This document shows positions 1-7,863 of a stretch of DNA of 64,000 nt, piece by piece. How positions within the stretch are numbered: position 1 is the stretch's first letter; the number at the start of each line of letters is the position of its first letter. The stretch comes from Hymenobacter metallicola (GTDB lineage: Bacteria; Bacteroidota; Bacteroidia; Cytophagales; Hymenobacteraceae). Location: positions 62,001-126,000 of the forward strand of contig NZ_SRMB01000007.1 in the NCBI RefSeq assembly GCF_004745645.1, written 5' to 3'. A model generated the notes under the pieces. That model did not search any database and was not told the DNA's origin. It worked only from the letters and a program-made list of their open reading frames with translations. A program made the translations under genes and the position numbers.

Positions 1-102
1 GAAGGCACGCTCTACGGCGACGTGAAGCCCAAAGATGCAGCCGACATCGTGCAGAATCATTTGCTCGACGGCCGGGTTGTAAAAAGACTATTGCTCGATT
101 AA
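1..102 (+). CDS. C-terminal end of a thioredoxin-like (2Fe-2S) ferredoxin-type protein (partial)
   Basis: An open frame enters from the left edge and stops with TAA at 100-102, giving 33 residues. The tail contains YGDVKPKDAADIV followed by HLLDGRVVKRLLLD. This matches my memory of the end of the small thioredoxin-like [2Fe-2S] ferredoxin family, where a W/LYG-V-P-D-DIVEEHL-GR-V-RL pattern closes the fold. The cluster-binding cysteines would lie upstream of the window, so the cofactor cannot be confirmed. The next gene starts 6 bases later, which suggests cotranscription with the HAD phosphatase. The family call rests on the tail alone. Confidence 0.5.
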   Translation, partial: EGTLYGDVKPKDAADIVQNHLLDGRVVKRLLLD

Positions 103-108
103 TTCGTT

Positions 109-828
109 GTGCCTGTGCCTACTCTTTCGTCCTCCAAGCAGTACCGCCACCTCTTCTTCGACCTCGACCACACCCTGTGGGACTTCGAGAAGAACGCCGA
201 CGAAACCCTGCGCACCCTGTTTGAGCTGCACGAGCTGGGCCGCTTCGGCACGTTCACCGTCGACGATTTTATTGACCGGTACCGCGACGTGAACCACGCC
301 CTGTGGCGCATGTACCAGAACAACAAGATCAGCCAGCAGCAGCTGCGCAGCATCCGATTTGTGCGCACCTTGGCCAAGCTCGGCGTCGACGAGGTCGATG
401 TGCCTTTTAATATTTCCCAGCAGTTTACTGATCTGCTGCCGCAAAAGTCGGCGGTATTTCCCTTCACCCACGAGGTGCTCGACTACCTGCGCCCCAAGTA
501 CACCTTGCACCTGATTACCAACGGCTTCAAGGACATTCAGCACATCAAGCTGACGTCTTCGAACCTGACCGACTACTTCCAGGAAGTTATTACCTCCGAG
601 TGCAGCGGCTACTTGAAGCCCGACGCGCGCATGTTCCGGCACGCCCTGGAGCGTACCGGGGCTACGGCCGCCGAAAGTCTGATGATCGGCGACAATCTGG
701 AGTGCGACGTGCTGGGCGCCTACAACGCCGGCATCGACCAGGTGTACTTCAACCCTGATAAGCGCCGGCACTTTGCCAGCACTACCTACGAAATCAGCTG
801 CCTAAGCGAATTGCGCCAGATTCTATAA
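109..828 (+). CDS. yjjG: YjjG-family HAD hydrolase, noncanonical pyrimidine nucleotidase
   Basis: Cytosolic haloacid-dehalogenase phosphatase of 239 residues, expected to dephosphorylate nucleoside monophosphates, including noncanonical pyrimidines (family knowledge). Visible motifs: motif I FFDLDHTLWDF with nucleophile D18 and D20, motif II LITNG, a lysine in the LKPD segment, and motif IV MIGDNLECDVLGA with the metal-binding acids. The helical cap lies between motifs I and II. The start is GTG at 109; the next in-frame ATG (310) would remove motif I, so GTG is preferred. It follows the truncated ferredoxin-like gene by 6 bases and faces the LanC-like gene across a short hairpin. YjjG is favoured over other HADs because of the DHTLWDFE signature and the length. 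Confidence 0.85.
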   Translation: MPVPTLSSSKQYRHLFFDLDHTLWDFEKNADETLRTLFELHELGRFGTFTVDDFIDRYRDVNHALWRMYQNNKISQQQLRSIRFVRTLAKLGVDEVDVPFNISQQFTDLLPQKSAVFPFTHEVLDYLRPKYTLHLITNGFKDIQHIKLTSSNLTDYFQEVITSECSGYLKPDARMFRHALERTGATAAESLMIGDNLECDVLGAYNAGIDQVYFNPDKRRHFASTTYEISCLSELRQIL

Positions 829-837
829 AACAGGCGC

Positions 838-866
838 CCCCGGCAGAACCGTCTGTTCTACCGGGG
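838..866. terminator. Hairpin between convergent genes
   Basis: A 12-bp stem with one mismatch (838-849 with 855-866) and a 5-base loop lies between the convergent yjjG and LanC-like genes. No good T-run follows on the plus strand; a short TTTTA follows on the minus strand. It is probably a weak or bidirectional terminator. Confidence 0.5.
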
Positions 867-902
867 TCACCCGCTGCCGGCGACTACTCGTTGGTCCTTG
901 GC

Positions 903-2111
903 TTACAACACCAGCCGGTCCCAGCGCAGGTCCTGCTCACTGATGGCCGACAGCAGCACTAGCCCCACTCCTACCAGCCCGTGCAGCAGATTGCCTTCGT
1001 GCTGATGGTAGAAGTCGTTGGTGAGGTCGTGGGTCAGCCAGCTGCGGGTTTGGGTCAGCCAAAATGTGTAGCCTTTGCGGTACGCCTCGTGGCCGCTTAG
1101 TTGGTAAAGCGCCCGGTAGAGCTGAGCGACTCCGGCGGCCCCGGAGCTGAAACTAGAGTTAGTAATGCCCGTGGACCGCACATCAGTACGCAGCAAGGTA
1201 TTGAGACCCACGAGTTCGGCTAAGCGCACCAGCTCGGCATCCTGCAACAATTGATGCCCTCTATAGAGGAGTAAGGCCTGGCCCATATCCCCATTACTCC
1301 AGCTCAGTTCGTTGCTGAAGATGGCCTCTTGCTGGCTGTGGGCCAGCAAGCTGGGGAAAATAGCGTACTTCTTTTCCGAAAAATCGACTTCCCGCTTTGC
1401 CGCGAGCAGGTACACAATGCCTTGCTGCACCCGCTGCTGAATTTGGGGTAGCTGCCCCCCGGCTTCCGTCAGGCGGATGAGCAGTAGTAGTTCCCCAGCC
1501 AGCCCGTCGGCTAGGCCCAGCCGGATAAGACCTTCCTCGTTGGTAACGACATCCTCGCCATGCGCGAAGGAAAACCAAAAACTCGGCGTTTGATCGGCCA
1601 GGGCTTTTTCCAGCAGTTCCAGTACCTGCCCCCAGTAGGCGGGGGCTAGTTGACCAGGGAGCCGCAGCTGAAAATAACGCACAATCCGCAAAAAGCCAGG
1701 CCGGCTCCCGGCTTGGCGCTGGCCTAGCAACACGCTGGCCTCGGTAAGCAACTGCCGGTCAAGCTCGGCTAGCGAGGCCGCCTTGTCGGGGCCGATAATG
1801 GCTTGCTCTACCAACTCAGCATGCAGCCAAGCCAGGGTCACGACTTCATCCAGCAGCCCCAGCGTCCAGGTGGAGGAAAGCTGCTGGGGCAGCAAGAGCA
1901 GCAGTTGCCCCAGCAGCTCTTGTGCCCGCAGGGCATCTTGCTCCTGGTGGAAGGCCCGGTAGAGAGCATAATAATAGATAGTATAACCGAGCAACTCGGC
2001 CACGGTGCTACTATTCCGGCTTGTGTTGGCTAGTATAAGGTGAATATCGCGCCAGCCGTTTACCAGACTGTCTTTATCCTTGTAAGTTGATAATAGATAA
2101 GGCTTTACCAT
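903..2111 (-). CDS. LanC-like lanthionine cyclase homologue lacking zinc ligands
   Basis: 402 residues with the all-helical toroid pattern of LanC cyclases. Repeated G-x-x-G blocks are visible: GLADGLAG (199-206), WSNGDMGQA (271-279), FSSGAAGVA (321-329) and LLHGLVGVGLVLL (375-387). In functional LanC (NisC, family knowledge) the second and third equivalents read W-C-x-G and C-H-G and supply three zinc ligands, and the first contains a catalytic His in GLAHG. Here these are S272, S322-S323 and D202, and the whole protein has no cysteine. Zinc-dependent thiol activation is therefore unlikely. The fold is intact and there is no frameshift, so it may act as a scaffold or as a different catalyst. 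The gene lies downstream of the precursor gene on the same strand, 198 bases away, with a hairpin between them. The assignment as LanC-like rests on motif spacing; activity is not supported. Confidence 0.75.
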   Translation of the reverse strand: MVKPYLLSTYKDKDSLVNGWRDIHLILANTSRNSSTVAELLGYTIYYYALYRAFHQEQDALRAQELLGQLLLLLPQQLSSTWTLGLLDEVVTLAWLHAELVEQAIIGPDKAASLAELDRQLLTEASVLLGQRQAGSRPGFLRIVRYFQLRLPGQLAPAYWGQVLELLEKALADQTPSFWFSFAHGEDVVTNEEGLIRLGLADGLAGELLLLIRLTEAGGQLPQIQQRVQQGIVYLLAAKREVDFSEKKYAIFPSLLAHSQQEAIFSNELSWSNGDMGQALLLYRGHQLLQDAELVRLAELVGLNTLLRTDVRSTGITNSSFSSGAAGVAQLYRALYQLSGHEAYRKGYTFWLTQTRSWLTHDLTNDFYHQHEGNLLHGLVGVGLVLLSAISEQDLRWDRLVL

Positions 2112-2244
2112 TTTACTTTTCAGAAGAGGAGAGTAAAAGCCAAACCTTGCTATACTACTTATCTCCAGAGGTTAATTGCGTTCTATATGCATAAAGAGTG
2201 AGCCCTGCCAAAGGCTTACTGGCTCAGACTACCCGGAGAGTGAA

Positions 2245-2280
2245 CTTCCGACCTAAGCCCTGGCAGGCTCAGGTCGGAAG
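2245..2280 (-). terminator. Stem-loop between precursor and LanC-like gene (attenuator candidate)
   Basis: The arms 2245-2258 and 2267-2280 form a 14-pair stem with one mismatch and a 6-base loop. There is no strong U-tract on either strand. It lies just after the precursor stop codon (minus strand) and before the LanC-like gene. This is where lantibiotic operons often carry a partial terminator or mRNA-stabilising hairpin that keeps precursor transcript in excess. Confidence 0.6.
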
Positions 2281-2309
2281 CCTTGTGCTTCGCACGTGGA
2301 AGCGTAGCT

Positions 2310-2492
2310 TTACCCCAGTAAGGTTTCAATGATAGAAGACGTCCAAATCGAGGTCCACTGACAGTTTATAGAAGAAGCCGTCGGAAACGGGCTGTCTTCG
2401 TTTGGTCTTTCCCGTGATTCCGCCGACTTGTTGAACACAGTAACAGTCGTTTTCTTGAAGCTGAATTTGGGGTTCTCGTCAACGTTTTTCAT
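2310..2492 (-). CDS. Putative class I lanthipeptide-type precursor peptide
   Basis: A 60-residue peptide. The N-terminal half is charged and carries NPKFSFKKTTVTVFNKS (7-23), which resembles the leader motif of Bacteroidota class I lanthipeptide precursors (K-x-LxLKKxTVxxLN type) and the FNLD-like region bound by LanB. The C-terminal part from about S34 is rich in Ser/Thr: S34, T38, S40, S41, T47, S48, T51, S52, S53 and T57. It has a single Cys (C44), two Trp, and ends LLG. At most one lanthionine could form. There is no obvious GG or GA cleavage site. The ATG is at 2490-2492 (minus strand). A -7-like box lies about 65 bases upstream. The neighbours (LanC-like, LanB, LytTR pair) support the call; without them it would be only a hypothetical peptide. 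Confidence 0.65.
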   Translation of the reverse strand: MKNVDENPKFSFKKTTVTVFNKSAESRERPNEDSPFPTASSINCQWTSIWTSSIIETLLG

Positions 2493-2555
2493 AGTCTTCT
2501 TACTGGTAAAGCGTGTGGTTATGACCTAGGTTGTAACTGTTTGCTTGGGGTGAAA

Positions 2556-2563
2556 CAAACGTA
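2556..2563 (-). promoter_or_regulatory. Putative -7 box (TACGTTTG) of the precursor gene
   Basis: The minus strand reads TACGTTTG, an exact TAnnTTTG Bacteroidota -7 element, 64 bases upstream of the precursor ATG. No TTTG is found at the expected -33 position (about 2584-2587), which would suit an activator-dependent promoter. Confidence 0.45.
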
Positions 2564-2592
2564 GAGTTTAGGTTTCAGAGCTGGTAGAAAAT

Positions 2593-2621
2593 TACACCAA
2601 CCTGGCGTTCGTCTACACCAA
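2593..2621. promoter_or_regulatory. Direct repeat TACACCAA x2, candidate LytTR operator
   Basis: TACACCAA occurs at 2593-2600 and again at 2614-2621, a period of 21 bp. LytTR regulators typically bind two short direct repeats about two helical turns apart. The pair lies in the divergent region between the precursor and the sensor kinase, just upstream of where the -33 of the precursor promoter should be. The repeat and spacing are read directly; the binding role is inferred. Confidence 0.5.
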
Positions 2622-2710
2622 ACCCGGAAATTTTGGGTACTATTTTGCCCCAGTCGAGTCTTTACCGGGTCGGCTACCCGGGTGCTCCCAGCCTGATATC
2701 AACTTTGCTC

Positions 2711-3754
2711 ATGCCACTTCGCTCATTGCCTGCCAAGTCCATCCTAGTTCATTTCTGTATATGGGTATGCTATATCGCCTATGAAAACCTATTTCTAACT
2801 ATTGTCAATGATGTACAAATTAACTATTGGGAAACGGGCCTGCACTTTTCACTTTTTGCCGCCCTGTTTTACACCAATAGCCTGGTGCTGCTGCCCAAGC
2901 TCTTTGCCCGCCGCCGTTACGTGCTCTATGGCCTGAGCCTGCTACTGGCTATGAGCGTGTTTGCCGTCGTGCGCTACATCATTACGGTCGATATTCTCCC
3001 CCTGCTCACAGATAACCTTTTGTATCCCTACTCCACCGTGCGCCTGTTCTGGGGAGTAGCAATTTATCGGGCGGTCTACTTTGTTCTGCTCAGCTTTGGC
3101 TACTGGTTTTCGCTCAATACGATTCACCTCGAGCAGCAGAAGCGCGTGCACGAACAGCAGCTCCGCGCCGCTGAGCGCAGCCTGATGGAAGCTGACTTAG
3201 CTTTTCTAAAAAGCCAAATCAACCCACACTTTCTTTTCAACGCCCTCAACTTTCTGTATGCGCAGGCCTACCCTCACTCCGAGGACACCGCCAAAGGCAT
3301 CCTACTGCTGTCCGACATTATGCGCTACGCCCTGAAGGACGATGACGATAATGGCAAAGTAATGCTCGAAAAAGAAGTACAGCACCTGCGCAACTACATC
3401 GATATCAACCAGCTGCGCTTCAGCAACCGGCTTCAGATTCAGTTTGAGGTCATTGGTAGCCTGCAGTTCCTGATGATTCTGCCGCTGGTGCTCATCACCT
3501 TCGTGGAAAACTGCTTCAAGCACGGCGAATTGGCCGACCCCCAACATCCTCTGCTCATTCGGGTTAAGACCGAAAACAACCGGCTGCACTTTCTGACTTA
3601 TAACAAGAAGCGCAATGGGCCCAAGGAGAAGACCACCGGAATCGGACTTGTAAATACTCAGAAAAGATTAGACCTTGTTTACCCGGACCGCTATACCCTG
3701 GTCGTAACCGACGAACCCGAGTACTATACTTGCCAACTCACCCTTGACCTGTAA
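2711..3754 (+). CDS. LytS/YehU-type membrane sensor histidine kinase
   Basis: A 347-residue sensor kinase with four predicted membrane helices (about 10-30, 45-63, 70-92 and 112-135), a short coiled linker (138-160), then a His_kinase domain with phospho-acceptor H173 in KSQINPHFLFNALN, an N-box (VENCFKHG, N267) and a G-box with GIGLVN. There is no dedicated extracytoplasmic sensor domain, so the signal is probably read in or at the membrane. The frame is open from a TTG at 2633, but the ATG at 2711 gives a cleaner membrane-protein N-terminus and leaves the divergent control region free. The LytTR regulator starts 4 bases after its stop, so the two form one operon. It is transcribed away from the precursor gene. 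A role in controlling the lanthipeptide genes is inferred from position. Confidence 0.85.
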   Translation: MPLRSLPAKSILVHFCIWVCYIAYENLFLTIVNDVQINYWETGLHFSLFAALFYTNSLVLLPKLFARRRYVLYGLSLLLAMSVFAVVRYIITVDILPLLTDNLLYPYSTVRLFWGVAIYRAVYFVLLSFGYWFSLNTIHLEQQKRVHEQQLRAAERSLMEADLAFLKSQINPHFLFNALNFLYAQAYPHSEDTAKGILLLSDIMRYALKDDDDNGKVMLEKEVQHLRNYIDINQLRFSNRLQIQFEVIGSLQFLMILPLVLITFVENCFKHGELADPQHPLLIRVKTENNRLHFLTYNKKRNGPKEKTTGIGLVNTQKRLDLVYPDRYTLVVTDEPEYYTCQLTLDL

Positions 3755-3758
3755 CTAG

Positions 3759-4490
3759 ATGATTTCCTGCCTAATAGTGGATGACGAACAGGGTGCTATC
3801 GACATTCTGAAGACGTTTATTGAAAAAACCCCTTTTCTCACCCTGGCCGGCAGCACCACCAATCCTATCGAAGCGCTGAGCATGGTACAGGACCAGGTCA
3901 TTGACCTGATTTTCCTGGACATTCACATGCCCCAAATTTCAGGATTAGACTTCATGCGCCTGCTCAAGGGCAAGAGCAAAGTCATTCTGACGACGGCCTA
4001 CAGTGAGTTTGCCGTCGAAGGCTTCGAGCTGGAGGCCCTCGACTACCTGCTCAAGCCCATTGCCTTTGAGCGGTTTCTGAAAGCGGCCCAGAAAGCGCTG
4101 AACACCTCAATGGAAACCTCTCCCCGCTGGCAGGCCCCGGAAAAGGATGACGACTACATCTTCGTCAAGACCGAAAGCAAGGGCAAGATGACGCGGGTCA
4201 ACTTCGACGAAATTGTGTTTGTTGAAGGCATGAAGAACTACGTCTCCATTAACACGGGCGAAGACCGTATTATCACGCTACTCAATATCAAGGACTTGGA
4301 AGACCGGCTGCCGCCCAAAAACTTTATGCGCGTCCACAAGTCGTATATTGTGTCTTTAAACAAAATCAAGGCCCTGGACGGCAACCAGATTCTGTTCAAA
4401 GACATGAAAGCCTACGTACCGCTGGGCGAAACGTACCGCACGGCCTTTTTCGAAGCCCTACAGGAAAAAGTAATGGGAGGCAAAAAGTAA
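3759..4490 (+). CDS. LytTR-family response regulator
   Basis: 243 residues. The N-terminal receiver domain (1-120) has acidic pocket D8-D9, phosphorylation site D54 in LIFLDIHMP, and conserved K99 in DYLLKPI. A C-terminal LytTR DNA-binding domain (about 130-235) contains the typical FVKTESKG, EGMKNYV and RVHKSYIV segments. It partners the kinase immediately upstream. LytTR proteins usually bind paired direct repeats, and such a pair is present at 2593-2621 upstream of the precursor gene. It converges with lanB, whose stop is 22 bases away. Confidence 0.9.
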   Translation: MISCLIVDDEQGAIDILKTFIEKTPFLTLAGSTTNPIEALSMVQDQVIDLIFLDIHMPQISGLDFMRLLKGKSKVILTTAYSEFAVEGFELEALDYLLKPIAFERFLKAAQKALNTSMETSPRWQAPEKDDDYIFVKTESKGKMTRVNFDEIVFVEGMKNYVSINTGEDRIITLLNIKDLEDRLPPKNFMRVHKSYIVSLNKIKALDGNQILFKDMKAYVPLGETYRTAFFEALQEKVMGGKK

Positions 4491-4511
4491 CGCCACCCCG
4501 TTGCCTATGGC

Positions 4512-7500
4512 TTATGCTTTCAGCATGGCCTGCTGCGACAGGTATTGGCGGTGCAGAAAGTCGTAGAGCACCATTTCGTGCAGGCGGGCATCTACCGGAA
4601 TGAGGCGGTTGAGCAGCATATGGATGTAGCTACCCAGCAAGCTGATCCGGTCTACGTCTAGCTCCCCGCGTTGTTCAAGCCGGCTGATTTCAGTAGCAAT
4701 ACGCTGTACATCCGGGTTGAGGCTGCCCCCCGTCAGCTCCCGGGCGTGCAAGGCCCGTTGCAGGGCCGGCCGGAAGCTGCGGTATTTGGTATCGAGTTGC
4801 AGCTTTAGGCTTTTGTTCATGCCAAACTCCTGGGCAAAGCTGTCCTTCAGAGCTTGCAGCAAGGCCAGTTTTTCGGGCAGCGCAAGGCCAAAGGCATCCA
4901 GCAGTTCATCAATTTGGCATACCCCCCAAATCCAGGGTGTGGCACTATCGTCGCCAAGGGTTTCGGCCAGCGTGCCCAGCACAGTTCGACTGTTTTCGTA
5001 AAACCAGGATTCGGACAGCTCCATGCTGCGGGTGCCGTAGCGCTCCAGCTCCCGACGGTAGGTATCAATCTGGGTTTTCCAGATGTAGCCATTGCTCACG
5101 TACGGCTGCACGTACTCGTTGACCAGGTGCACAATGTCGCCGATGCGGTGCACGTCGGGCAGGTGCAGGCGCAGCCGAAGGTGGTTGTCGGGGTCGGCAT
5201 AGCGGATGAAAAACCACCTATCAATCAGGCCCCGGCGTTGCAGCTCCTCCGTCAGGGGGCCAATAACCTCGACCAGCACCCGGTCAGCCACTTTCTGGCC
5301 GCAGTAGAGCTTATAATAGAGCCATTCAGACCCCATGGAAAACTCACGGGGCAGCGGAATGGAGCCCGAGGAAGAAGTTTTGTCCTGTGTCGTATAACAG
5401 GGCGAGTTGCGCACGAGCAAGGCCACCAGCTGGTGAGCATGGGGCCGGCCGGCCGCGTCGCGCACGGGGCTGGCCGGGCCGGCAAACAGGAATTCCTTGA
5501 GCCTGATAGAAGGCCGCGGGCGAATGGCCGCCAGCCAGACACTGACGCTGGTCAGGTTTTCGGCGTCGACCAAAAGCTCATTGTCGCCGTCGGCCAGGGT
5601 GAAAAAGCGGGGCAGCTGCCAGCGGTGGCGCAGCGCCAGCAGGGCCGCCGGCAGCTCGGCCGCCGACGCGGCCAGCACCTCGTGCAGGTCGGAGCGGTCG
5701 AGTTGCCAGGAAGCGGCCTGCAGGATGACCCTCTCAAAGGTAAGCCGGGGCATAAACTTGGCGTAGTGCGACACCGAGCCCCAGGAAAAGCCCAACTGGG
5801 GCTGCAAGCCCTGCACCTGCAAATCGCACAGAAACTCATAGACCGGCAGGGCCTGGTGCGTAAAATTGTGGGCTGAGCTAAGCCGGGGCACCACAATAGC
5901 ATTGGTCAGGCGCGAGCGAAGCACCAGCTGCCGCCCCTGCAGCGCCAAGGTCAGGTCCTGGACTCGAATCTGGCCCTCGGCGGGCAGGCCCGACTGCGCC
6001 AGGTAGGGAATTTCAAAGTCGCGGAAAGACGGCCGCAGCAGGATGTTGCCGATCCGGCTAACGGGCAGGTGGCAGATTTCGGCAAACTTCACGGCTGGGT
6101 TCTGGGCCTGCTCCTGGCGCGTCACGTCCCGAATTACCTGCTCAATGCGGGCATCGGCGTGGGCAAAGCGCCCCAGGATATTCGCTGCGCTGGAGCCGCC
6201 CACGGTTTCGAGCAGCAAGTGGCCTTCCTCGAGCACCCGAAATAGCACCGGCACCGATGGGGGCAACGGATTGGCCGCCGGCGCGAACCCCTGCACTTCT
6301 TCCCGGGTAATGGCTACGCTGTACTGGCGGTTACGGTCAGCTTCGCGCAGCTTCTGGTACATGAAGTGCTGCACCTCGTTTTGCCGCAGGGCCCGGCCCT
6401 TGCCCGGTTGGCCCGCCACATTCAGGTCATGGACCAGGGGCGAATAGGTACTCTTGCCAAAGTTAGAGTAGCGCAGGCCGCTTTCATTGTCGAGCACCTC
6501 GAGCAAAGGCACTGCCTGGCCTTCGTAGCGCGCCTGAAACCGGTCCTTAAAATCTTCCAGCCGCTCGTTTTTGTGGGCCGGCGTCAGGTGAGTTAGCACC
6601 TCCAGGGCCCGCAGCAGCTGTTCCTGCATCTGTTGGTCGAGGGAGGCCCCGGCGACTAAGCCGCGGATAGAGTCGGTTTGAAACAGCTTGTTTTTCTGGA
6701 TCGGGATGCCCAGCGGCAGCAGGTGCTCCACTATCTGCTCATACGCCTGGGCAGAATTCACCGCATTCTGGTCTAGCTGGCGCAGCAGGGTGCCTACTTG
6801 CTGCAGGGCCAGCTGCAAGGTGTGCAGGCCGGCATCGGGCACGGCCGCGTTCAGGCGGGCCAGCACCGTTTGCAGGTGCTCATAAAACTCGACTCCGGTG
6901 ACGGTCGGCTCCAGCTCACTGACCAGTACCTGGGCCCCAATCAGCTCGTCGATATAAGCCAGGGCGGCGGGCACCTCTTCTTCATCTTCGGCCAGCAAAT
7001 AGGCCAGGGCCGGCCGCGTCAGCCCTTTCTGGCTGGCTTCAATCACCTGGTGCAAATATTCCGACGCGGCGGCCGAGCTGATCTGGTGCACCCGCTCTTC
7101 CTGCACGAAGCGGTGCTCGATGTAGCGGATTTCCTCCCCAATCTGGTAGATACTGGTGTTGGGAAAGTAAAGGATGCGCTGCTTCACGGCCTCTACTTCC
7201 GAGAGCTGGTAAGCCAGCGCGCAGAGGTAGTGCATATCGAGGCGGGTATGGCGGGTGTTGGCGCCTTCGTCCAGCGTGATGCGGGTTTCCGGCCCCCAGC
7301 TTACCACCGAACAGCCGGCAAACAGGCCAAAGGGCGTGCAGCGGCTCATCATGCGGGCATAGTAGCGGGCCAGGGTACCCAGCAGCTTCTCTATTTTCTT
7401 GGCATCGGTCAGCTCCCCACGCTGCCACTTCTGACATTCCTGGCACAGATCAGGCGAAGCCAAGTACAGCGCTTCCAGAAAAGCAGGGTCTTGGAGGCAG

Positions 7501-7592
7501 CTTTCCAGCGTGGCCGTGTCGAAGGTACTGTCGAAGGGGCGGGCGGGCGTACGCAGAATCAGAGTGGGATGGAACTGGTAGTGCTGCTTCAT
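4512..7592 (-). CDS. lanB: Lantibiotic dehydratase, full-length class I LanB
   Basis: 1026 residues, the usual size of a full-length class I LanB. The N-terminal glutamylation domain (about 1-700) has R14 in LILRTP, and R80 and R84 in YYARMMSRCTPFGLFAG, matching the positions of NisB R14, R83 and R87. The C-terminal elimination domain (SpaB_C/thiopeptide type, about 765-1020) shows GSEWLYYKLYCG, the FIRYADPDNHLRLRL arginine cluster and H991 in IHMLLNR, equivalent to NisB H961. Such enzymes use glutamyl-tRNA to dehydrate Ser/Thr in the precursor core (family knowledge). Both halves are fused, unlike the split dehydratases of some Bacteroidota loci. It is on the precursor strand but separated from it by the two-component pair, so it probably has its own promoter upstream of 7592; no clear box was seen there. 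Confidence 0.9.
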   Translation of the reverse strand: MKQHYQFHPTLILRTPARPFDSTFDTATLESCLQDPAFLEALYLASPDLCQECQKWQRGELTDAKKIEKLLGTLARYYARMMSRCTPFGLFAGCSVVSWGPETRITLDEGANTRHTRLDMHYLCALAYQLSEVEAVKQRILYFPNTSIYQIGEEIRYIEHRFVQEERVHQISSAAASEYLHQVIEASQKGLTRPALAYLLAEDEEEVPAALAYIDELIGAQVLVSELEPTVTGVEFYEHLQTVLARLNAAVPDAGLHTLQLALQQVGTLLRQLDQNAVNSAQAYEQIVEHLLPLGIPIQKNKLFQTDSIRGLVAGASLDQQMQEQLLRALEVLTHLTPAHKNERLEDFKDRFQARYEGQAVPLLEVLDNESGLRYSNFGKSTYSPLVHDLNVAGQPGKGRALRQNEVQHFMYQKLREADRNRQYSVAITREEVQGFAPAANPLPPSVPVLFRVLEEGHLLLETVGGSSAANILGRFAHADARIEQVIRDVTRQEQAQNPAVKFAEICHLPVSRIGNILLRPSFRDFEIPYLAQSGLPAEGQIRVQDLTLALQGRQLVLRSRLTNAIVVPRLSSAHNFTHQALPVYEFLCDLQVQGLQPQLGFSWGSVSHYAKFMPRLTFERVILQAASWQLDRSDLHEVLAASAAELPAALLALRHRWQLPRFFTLADGDNELLVDAENLTSVSVWLAAIRPRPSIRLKEFLFAGPASPVRDAAGRPHAHQLVALLVRNSPCYTTQDKTSSSGSIPLPREFSMGSEWLYYKLYCGQKVADRVLVEVIGPLTEELQRRGLIDRWFFIRYADPDNHLRLRLHLPDVHRIGDIVHLVNEYVQPYVSNGYIWKTQIDTYRRELERYGTRSMELSESWFYENSRTVLGTLAETLGDDSATPWIWGVCQIDELLDAFGLALPEKLALLQALKDSFAQEFGMNKSLKLQLDTKYRSFRPALQRALHARELTGGSLNPDVQRIATEISRLEQRGELDVDRISLLGSYIHMLLNRLIPVDARLHEMVLYDFLHRQYLSQQAMLKA

Positions 7593-7863
7593 GCTTTCGA
7601 CTTGCTAAATGACAGGTAATAGGGGCAGAAATATCTTGGTAGCCAGGCCCTCCGGCAGCGGCCTGGTTTCGCGCAGCAACAAGTTGGGCAAATCGACGCA
7701 CCCCGCCAAGTGTAAGCCGTGAAGTAAAGAAGACCCTATGGTTGGGAAAGCGCTTCTGCGGTGGAAGACAGCAGAAAAAGCGGGGCGGCATTGGAAGCCA
7801 GTAAAACCCGTCGGACCTTGCCGCTTTTTCCACTTTTGCCGGTGCCCCGCCGGCCTCCTCTTT

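Noticed and set aside
2531..2546. ACAGTTA-like sequence on the minus strand, as in AgrA sites
   Set aside because: Only one copy; no partner at the expected spacing. The TACACCAA pair is the stronger candidate.
4854..5876. Long open frame on the opposite strand of lanB
   Set aside because: Its protein is repetitive, Gln/Gly-rich and lacks motifs; the other strand is a clear LanB with catalytic residues.
7450..7833. Possible second small precursor peptide upstream of lanB
   Set aside because: It overlaps lanB, lacks a leader motif and has arginine/proline-rich shadow composition.
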